NCBI GenBank assembly: GCA_019351975.1
Contig: JABBOG010000034.1
Coordinates: forward strand, 1-39,052
Source of the DNA: Acidobacteriota bacterium
Lineage (GTDB): Bacteria; Acidobacteriota; Terriglobia; Terriglobales; Acidobacteriaceae
Direction: 5' to 3'
Length of the DNA: 39,052 nucleotides
Positions 33,748 through 39,052 of the stretch are shown here, piece by piece. Each line of letters starts with the position of its first letter. Position 1 is the stretch's first letter. A program made the translations under genes and the position numbers. Below the pieces are notes generated by a model. The model did not search any database. It had not been told where the DNA came from and worked only from the letters and a program-made list of their open reading frames with translations.

Positions 33748-34767
33748 ATGAATGACACCAAGCGTCCGACCATCATCGATGTGGCGCGCTCCGCCGGCGT
33801 CGGTGCATCCACAGTCTCACGCCACGTCCGCGGCGGCCAGTCCGTCAGCCCCGCCGTCGCCAAACGCATCGGCATCGCCATCGCCGAGCTAGGCTACGAG
33901 CCCAACACTCTTGCCCGCAGCCTCCGCGTCGGACGCTCTCACACCCTCGGCGTCCTCTTCCCACACGTAAACAACATCTTCTTCGGCAACGCCATCCACA
34001 CCATCCAGAATGAGGCCCGTCGCGGCGGCTTCACCGTCATGCTTCTCACTCATCAGGAAGACCCCAAGCTCCAGCAGGAGCAGCTGGCCTCTCTCAAACG
34101 CTCGCAGGTCGACGGCATCATTCTCGTTCCCGCCGCCGAAACCAACGCCGCCCAGGTAAAAACTCTTCTCGGCAACGTGCCCATGGTCTGCTTCGACCGC
34201 CCCCTTGGTGCCGCCCTCGACTCCGTCATGCTCGACAACTTCGCTGCCGGACAACAGTCCACACAGCATCTCCTCTTCCACAAACACAGCCACATCCTCT
34301 CCGTCACCGCGCCCCACAAGCTCTTTCCCCTTCAAAGCAGACTCAAGGGCCACGTCGACGCAATGCAGTCCGCTGGCAAATACGTCGAGACCATTCACTG
34401 GCGCGATCCCGAACGTCTCAAACACGATCTCACGCTCGCACTGCGGCGCAAAAAGGCGCCTTCGACGGCGATCCTTTCCATGAGCTATTCCATCACCATC
34501 GCCATCCTCGGCGCGCTCCACGACCTCAACATTCGACTCTCAGACCTCGGCTTCATCGGCATCGACGATCTCGAATTTGCCAGCTTCGTCTCTCCCTCAA
34601 TTACCACTTTGGCCCAGCCAGCCGAGCAGTTCGCCCGTCTGGCCGTCGAACAACTCCTCAAGCGAACCTCCGGTTCCACCGCCACCGCCTCCCACGTCAC
34701 TCTGCCCGGAAGCCTCATCCTCCGCGCCTCTTGCGGCTGCAAACGCATAGCATCCAGGCGCTCTTGA
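33748..34767 (+). CDS. LacI-family transcriptional regulator
   Basis: A 339-residue DNA-binding regulator with the N-terminal helix-turn-helix (PTIIDVARSAGVGASTVSRHV, about 6-26), the hinge region (ELGYEPNTLARSLRVGRSHTLGVLFP) and a periplasmic-binding-protein-like effector domain. It is divergent from the polygalacturonase operon with 141 bases between them. It is the natural candidate to bind the palindrome at 33649-33660 and its near copy before the TonB receptor. The inducer is probably a galacturonate-derived metabolite, which is an inference from context. The ATG at 33748 is chosen because the HTH starts right after it; an upstream ATG at 33724 gives eight unlike residues. Confidence 0.93.
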   Translation: MNDTKRPTIIDVARSAGVGASTVSRHVRGGQSVSPAVAKRIGIAIAELGYEPNTLARSLRVGRSHTLGVLFPHVNNIFFGNAIHTIQNEARRGGFTVMLLTHQEDPKLQQEQLASLKRSQVDGIILVPAAETNAAQVKTLLGNVPMVCFDRPLGAALDSVMLDNFAAGQQSTQHLLFHKHSHILSVTAPHKLFPLQSRLKGHVDAMQSAGKYVETIHWRDPERLKHDLTLALRRKKAPSTAILSMSYSITIAILGALHDLNIRLSDLGFIGIDDLEFASFVSPSITTLAQPAEQFARLAVEQLLKRTSGSTATASHVTLPGSLILRASCGCKRIASRRS

Positions 34768-34818
34768 TTCGCTCGCTCGACTGATATCTCCTACAAATCT
34801 ACCCTTGAAATTTTAATC

Positions 34819-34848
34819 TTGACGATCGCTCTTTACGGGCGATACTAT
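34819..34848 (+). promoter_or_regulatory. sigma70-type promoter of the TonB receptor gene
   Basis: TTGACG (34819-34824), an 18-base spacer, TACTAT (34843-34848). The -35 hexamer and spacer length are identical to those of the polygalacturonase promoter. Transcription should start near 34855. Confidence 0.65.
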
Positions 34849-34862
34849 TCGGCGATTCATTT

Positions 34863-34874
34863 GGCTACGTTGCC
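34863..34874. promoter_or_regulatory. second putative LacI-family operator
   Basis: GGCTACGTTGCC differs from the site at 33649-33660 by one base, and ATTCATTT precedes both. It begins 14 bases after the -10 box, at about +8 to +19, the same arrangement as at the pectin operon. Confidence 0.65.
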
Positions 34875-34959
34875 ATTGTCGTCAAAGAGTCATTCCACTA
34901 TGGCAAATAACCTTCTTTGGATCGTTCTGCATCGCGTCCGCAGGCCCGTTGTCTGATCT

Positions 34960-34980
34960 GTGATCTCCAGCAGAGATCAC
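34960..34980 (+). promoter_or_regulatory. hairpin in TonB receptor leader
   Basis: GTGATCTC and GAGATCAC form a perfect 8-bp stem with a 5-base loop, followed by CGCTTTT. It lies in the predicted untranslated leader. It could be an attenuator or an mRNA-stabilising structure. The T run is only four long. Confidence 0.4.
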
Positions 34981-35120
34981 CGCTTTTCAAAACAGACATG
35001 CAACCCCTGCCGCCCACCGCCCTTCAGAATCAGCGATCCAACCCTCATCCGGCGGAGTCCTAACCCGCCTCAACCCCATGAACCTGGGCAAATGGTTTTA
35101 CATACAAGGAGCGGATGGGC

Positions 35121-38100
35121 ATGAGGCTTATCATGAGTTACCTTTCAGGAGGCGTGCGAGCAGTTCTCATACTGCTCGTCGCGATCGCATCAATCTGTGT
35201 ACCCGCAAGCGCCCAGGAGTTCCGCGCCACCATCAGCGGTGCCGTCACAGATCCCACCGGTGCCATGGTCCCCGGCGCAACCGTTGTCGTCCGTGAGTCG
35301 CAAACCGGAACCACCAGCCAGACCAGGAGCGACGCCGACGGCCAGTACGTCATCCCGTTCCTCATGCCAGGCACCTACTCCGTCACGGCATCGATGCCAG
35401 GCTTTGAAAAAACTGTACAGCGCAATATCGTCCTACAGACGCAGGAACACCCCATCATCAACCTGAAACTCGCCGTCGGTTCTTCAGCCCAAACCGTCAC
35501 CGTCACCACCGCTCCGCCGCTCCTCGATCAGGCAAACGCTTCCGTCGGCTCCGTCATCTCCACGCGCTCTGTCGCCGATCTTCCCCTCGACGGCCGCACG
35601 CCTGCCGTCCTTCAAGAACTCTCCGTCGGCGTCATCTCCACAGCCGCTCCCCAACTCGTGCACCCTTTTGACAACAATGCCGCTAACTCCTGGAGCATCG
35701 GCGGAACCCCCAACCAGGTCAGCGAAGTTCTCCTCGATGGCGCACCCGACCTCACCATGCTCGGCGCCGTCGCCTACAATCCGTCCGAAGACACCGTCTC
35801 CGAAGTCTCCGTTCATCCCTTCGACACCGACGCCAGCTTCGGCCACACCATCGGCGGCGTCGTCAATCAGGTCACAAAGAGCGGTACCAACCATCTCCAC
35901 GGAACCGTCTACGAGTTCTCGCAACTCTCCGCCATCGACGCCAACACCTACTTCGACGACCGCAATAATCCACCCAAGCCGCTTCCCGTCACCCACTTCA
36001 ACCAGTACGGGCTCACCGTCGGCGGTCCTATCTGGATCCCCAAGATCTACGACGGCAGAAATAAACTCTTTTTCTTCTTCGCCTTCGAAGGCCTTAAGGA
36101 TTCGCAGCCCAACACCTACGACACCACAGTTCCAACCGCGGCCGAACGCTCAGGCGACTTCTCCGGCCTCCTCGCTGCTGGTTGCACAGGCGGCGCATAC
36201 ACGGTTAGCACGACCAGCGGCCTCGCCACATGCAACAGCAACGGAGCCGCAGATCCAAACCAGATCTACGATCCCTTCACCGCAACCCAGAACGGCTCCA
36301 ACATCGTTCGCCAGCCTGTAGCCAACAACCAGCTCCTCGCCGCCGCCGGTTCCCTCGGTGTCGTCAATCCCGTGGCAGCAGCGTATCTCAAACTCATCCC
36401 CCTCCCCAACAACACCACCGGTGTCGGCGTCGACGGACAGGACAACTACATCACCAACGCACCCAGCGTCGACACCTACGACAACGAGTTCGGACGTCTC
36501 GACTACAACCTCAGCTCACGTGACCACATCTTCTTCGACTTCCGTCACAACAACCGCACCCAGACCAAGAACGATTACTTCGGCAACGGCATCACTGGCT
36601 CCGGCCTCGTCCGCGCAAACTACGGCGCCACGCTCGACAACGTGCTCACCATCAACCCCTCTACCATCCTCGACACACGCTTCAACTGGACGTACTTCAA
36701 CGAACTCCACAACACGCCCGCACAGCGCTACAGCCCCACGTCCGTGGGTCTGCCCGCTTCCATGAACGCCGCCAGTGAACTGCTGCAACTGCCCTTCATC
36801 AACTTCGCCACCGGCGGCAGCTGCGGCCACGTCAGCAGCTATCAGTGCCTCGGCGACACTGGTTCTGGCTACGATCCCACCACCAGCTATCAGGCCTTCG
36901 TCGATGTCGTAAAGATCCTCGGCCGCCACACCCTCAAAATCGGTTTCGACGGTCGCGAGTATCGTCTTCGCGTCGCTCAGTTCGCCAACTCCTCCGGCAA
37001 CTTCACCTTCAACTCCGCCTTCGTCAACGCTGGAACCGGCGCAGCCAACCAGTCATTCGGCGGCGACCTCGCCAGCTTCCTCTACGGTCTCCCCGGCTCG
37101 GGTAGCTTCGACAAGCAAGCCGAGGCCGACTACCTCAACTACTACGTCGGCGCATTCGCACAGGACGACTGGCGCGTCACCGACCGACTCACCCTCAACC
37201 TCGGCCTGCGCTACGACGTCAACACCCCGTTCGGCGAACGCTACGGGCGCACCGTCAACGGCTTCGATCCCACAGCCCCCAACACTGCTTCTGCACCCGC
37301 AGCCGCCGCCTACGCTGCGCACCCCAACGCCACCGTCAACGTAACCGGGCTCAACACCCTCGGAGGCCTTACCTTCCCCGGAGTCAACGGTGGCGCCCCC
37401 TACCAGACCAACAGCGGTTTTCTCAGCCCGCGCTTTGGCTTCTCCTACACCCCAGCCGTGTTCAACGACAAAACTGTCTTCCGTGGCGGCTTCGGCATCT
37501 TTGTACAGCCTGAGACCATCTCCAACACCAACGCAGAGGGCGTCACCGGCTCCAACCCCATCAATAACCAGGAAGGCTTCAGCGCATCGACTGCCTACAT
37601 CGCAACCAACAACAACTACCTCACCCCTGCCAACAACCTAACCAATCCCTTCCCGGATGGCTTCACCCAGCCCGCCGGTTCCTCTCAAGAAGCAAGCACG
37701 TTTCTCGGTGAGAGCATCAGCTTCATGGCTCCCGTCGAGCATGATCCTTACTCCGAGCGTTGGGACCTCGGCTTCCAGCACTCCCTCACCAGCAGCACCC
37801 TGATTGAAGCTCTCTACGTTGGCAATCACTCGCTGCATCTGCCCATCGATCAGCAAAACATCAACGCCATCAAGCTCCCTTACCTCACCAAAAATCCATA
37901 TCGCGACCAAAACCTCGCTAAGGCTTACGGCGCAACCATCGCCAACCCCTTCGCTGGTCTTCTGCCGAACGGCGGCAACGCCAACGGAAAGAACGTCAGC
38001 CTCGGCAGCCTGCTGGTTCCATTCCCGCAGTTCGGCACCAACTCCATCCTCGAGCAGAACGAGACCGTCGGCCAGTCCTACTTCAACAGCGCCATCCTGC

Positions 38101-38837
38101 ACATCGAGCAGCGCGAGAAGCACGGCCTCACCCTCACCGCCAACTATAGCTTCTCCAAACTCATCGAAGCTGATACCTACCTCAACGACCAGAACCTGAA
38201 GCCGACACGCCGCATCTCGCCCTTCGATCACACCCATCACTTCACCGTCGGCGCAACCTACGACCTCCCCTTTGGTCGCGGCAAAATGCTCTCCTTCGGC
38301 GGCAGCCGTCTCGCAGATGAACTCTTTGGCGGCTTCGTCGTCAACGGTGTCTATCAATTTCAAACCGGCTCTCCAATCGAGTTCTCCGCCGACATCCCCC
38401 TACAGCCTGGCGCGAACATCCGTCAGATCACCAACAAGCACCGCGATACCTCTCCTGTCGGCTCCGGCGATCCCGCTCTCAGCACAAACCTCTTCGTCAC
38501 CGGCAACTCCACCGCCTGCCCCGCAACCGGCGCATGCGACGGCACCACCTTCATTGACGGCCAGTACTACGACCACTACCGCACCCTCCCACAGACCTTA
38601 TCCTGGGTCCGTCAGGACGGCTTCAACAACCTCGACGCATCCATCCTGAAGGACTTCAAGTTCACCAGCACCGCCTACATCCAGCTGCGCTTTGAAACCT
38701 TCAACACCCTCAACCACCCTATCTTCGCTGCCCCCAACGTCAGCAGCGCAACCTCCAGCAACTTCGGCTATATCACCTCCGTTGAATCCAACAGCCTTCC
38801 CCGTCAGGTGCAGCTAGGCGCGCGCATCGTGTTCTAA
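35121..38837 (+). CDS. TonB-dependent receptor with carboxypeptidase-regulatory-like domain
   Basis: A 1238-residue outer-membrane protein of the large Oar-like type common in Acidobacteria. It has a signal peptide (GVRAVLILLVAIASICVPASAQ), then a carboxypeptidase-regulatory-like beta-sandwich (about 33-115: ISGAVTDPTGAMVPGATVVVRESQTG ... PGTYSVTASMPGF). A plug domain (about 130-250, with LPLDGRTPAVLQEL and VSEVLLDGAPD) is followed by a long beta-barrel ending in QVQLGARIVF. Such receptors import large substrates using TonB energy. The shared promoter/operator with the pectin operon suggests oligogalacturonides or pectin fragments. The ATG at 35121 is preferred because AAGGAG lies eight bases before it; the ATG at 35115 is too close. 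No SusD-like partner is visible. Confidence 0.92.
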   Translation: MRLIMSYLSGGVRAVLILLVAIASICVPASAQEFRATISGAVTDPTGAMVPGATVVVRESQTGTTSQTRSDADGQYVIPFLMPGTYSVTASMPGFEKTVQRNIVLQTQEHPIINLKLAVGSSAQTVTVTTAPPLLDQANASVGSVISTRSVADLPLDGRTPAVLQELSVGVISTAAPQLVHPFDNNAANSWSIGGTPNQVSEVLLDGAPDLTMLGAVAYNPSEDTVSEVSVHPFDTDASFGHTIGGVVNQVTKSGTNHLHGTVYEFSQLSAIDANTYFDDRNNPPKPLPVTHFNQYGLTVGGPIWIPKIYDGRNKLFFFFAFEGLKDSQPNTYDTTVPTAAERSGDFSGLLAAGCTGGAYTVSTTSGLATCNSNGAADPNQIYDPFTATQNGSNIVRQPVANNQLLAAAGSLGVVNPVAAAYLKLIPLPNNTTGVGVDGQDNYITNAPSVDTYDNEFGRLDYNLSSRDHIFFDFRHNNRTQTKNDYFGNGITGSGLVRANYGATLDNVLTINPSTILDTRFNWTYFNELHNTPAQRYSPTSVGLPASMNAASELLQLPFINFATGGSCGHVSSYQCLGDTGSGYDPTTSYQAFVDVVKILGRHTLKIGFDGREYRLRVAQFANSSGNFTFNSAFVNAGTGAANQSFGGDLASFLYGLPGSGSFDKQAEADYLNYYVGAFAQDDWRVTDRLTLNLGLRYDVNTPFGERYGRTVNGFDPTAPNTASAPAAAAYAAHPNATVNVTGLNTLGGLTFPGVNGGAPYQTNSGFLSPRFGFSYTPAVFNDKTVFRGGFGIFVQPETISNTNAEGVTGSNPINNQEGFSASTAYIATNNNYLTPANNLTNPFPDGFTQPAGSSQEASTFLGESISFMAPVEHDPYSERWDLGFQHSLTSSTLIEALYVGNHSLHLPIDQQNINAIKLPYLTKNPYRDQNLAKAYGATIANPFAGLLPNGGNANGKNVSLGSLLVPFPQFGTNSILEQNETVGQSYFNSAILHIEQREKHGLTLTANYSFSKLIEADTYLNDQNLKPTRRISPFDHTHHFTVGATYDLPFGRGKMLSFGGSRLADELFGGFVVNGVYQFQTGSPIEFSADIPLQPGANIRQITNKHRDTSPVGSGDPALSTNLFVTGNSTACPATGACDGTTFIDGQYYDHYRTLPQTLSWVRQDGFNNLDASILKDFKFTSTAYIQLRFETFNTLNHPIFAAPNVSSATSSNFGYITSVESNSLPRQVQLGARIVF

Positions 38838-38853
38838 ACACCCAGAACCCAAC

Positions 38854-38887
38854 CATCGAGGCCCGCTTGCATGAGCGGGCCTCGATG
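38854..38887 (+). terminator. hairpin terminator after TonB receptor
   Basis: CATCGAGGCCCGCT and AGCGGGCCTCGATG form a perfect 14-bp stem with a 6-base loop, 17 bases after the stop codon, followed by CTTTAAT. The stem is very stable although the T run is short. Confidence 0.75.
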
Positions 38888-38917
38888 CTTTAATGCCGCA
38901 CCCGCTAAAATAATCCT

Positions 38918-39052
38918 ATGAGCCTCACCCCTCACGCTCGCCTCCTCCACCAGACCCTCTTCATCGACGCCGACGACACGCTCTGGGAAAACAACATCTA
39001 CTTCGAGCGCGCCATCGCCGCCTTCATCTCCTTCCTCGACCACCAGACCCAC
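38918..39052 (+). CDS. HAD-family hydrolase, N-terminal fragment
   Basis: The first 45 residues of a gene that runs off the window. FIDADDTLWENN (about 15-26) contains the DxDxT nucleophile motif of haloacid dehalogenase-type phosphatases, and the following helix (YFERAIAAFISFL) is the usual start of a cap domain. The ATG is 31 bases after the terminator hairpin of the TonB receptor gene. Substrate unknown. Confidence 0.8.
   Translation, partial: MSLTPHARLLHQTLFIDADDTLWENNIYFERAIAAFISFLDHQTH

Larger units (their letters stand above)
34768..35120. other. regulatory leader before TonB receptor
   Basis: A 353-base stretch without a gene. It holds, in order, a promoter (34819-34848), an operator-like palindrome (34863-34874), a hairpin (34960-34980) and a good ribosome-binding site (AAGGAG, 35107-35112). 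The predicted untranslated leader is about 265 bases, long for a bacterial gene. Confidence 0.6.

Noticed and set aside
34164-34181. Third operator inside the regulator gene (GGCAACGTGCCC)
   Set aside because: It matches only half of the palindrome and is explained by codons for Gly-Asn-Val-Pro; no promoter elements are nearby.

Overview
The window looks like chromosome from a soil Acidobacteriota, most likely of the Terriglobales/Acidobacteriaceae type (Granulicella, Edaphobacter or Terriglobus relatives). The signs are GC-rich genes with strongly C-ending codons, a very large TonB-dependent receptor with an N-terminal carboxypeptidase-regulatory-like domain, several carbohydrate-active enzymes with export signals, and many short palindromic repeats. 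This placement is inferred from gene families; no marker search was run.

Layout: 0.2-4.4 kb holds two APC-family amino acid permeases behind a thiE (thiamine phosphate synthase) whose reading frame carries palindromic repeat insertions. A secreted protein of unknown function follows (4.4-5.3 kb), then the fatty-acid synthesis operon M24 peptidase-accB-accC (5.4-8.6 kb, minus). 8.7-11.9 kb (plus) has a Tat-exported metallophosphoesterase, a small membrane protein and gltX. A secreted HExxH protein (12.4-14.0 kb, minus) faces a housekeeping operon ygfZ-like/DUF1844/metallo-beta-lactamase/ribF (14.1-17.6 kb, plus) and a GH127 beta-L-arabinofuranosidase (17.6-19.6 kb).

From 19.7 to 27.8 kb all genes lie on the minus strand and form one tightly packed respiratory operon: ctaC-ctaD-ctaE, an unrecognised membrane protein, a dihaem lipoprotein cytochrome c, qcrA, qcrB and ctaG. 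It encodes a cytochrome bc complex and an aa3/caa3 oxidase with covalently attached cytochrome c domains. Its base composition is clearly less GC-rich than the flanks. On one side it is bounded by a 760-base non-coding stretch and a tRNA-Glu(CTC) gene, which suggests a separately acquired block.

From 28.7 to 38.8 kb lies a pectin/galacturonate utilisation locus. A minus-strand operon encodes a secreted polygalacturonase (GH28), a pectinesterase (CE8), tagaturonate epimerase UxaE, a gluconokinase-type kinase and an SDR oxidoreductase. A LacI-family regulator and a 1.24-kaa TonB-dependent receptor are divergent from it. The polygalacturonase promoter and the receptor promoter share the same architecture: TTGACG, 18 bases, TA-N2-AT, then the palindrome GGC(A/T)ACGTTGCC a few bases beyond the expected transcription start. 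I propose this as a LacI-family operator that ties outer-membrane uptake to depolymerisation and intracellular catabolism. The window ends in the start of a HAD-family hydrolase gene.

The most unusual signals are the in-frame palindromic insertions in thiE together with related intergenic repeats, the shared operator/promoter module, and the compositionally distinct respiratory operon with its unrecognised membrane protein.
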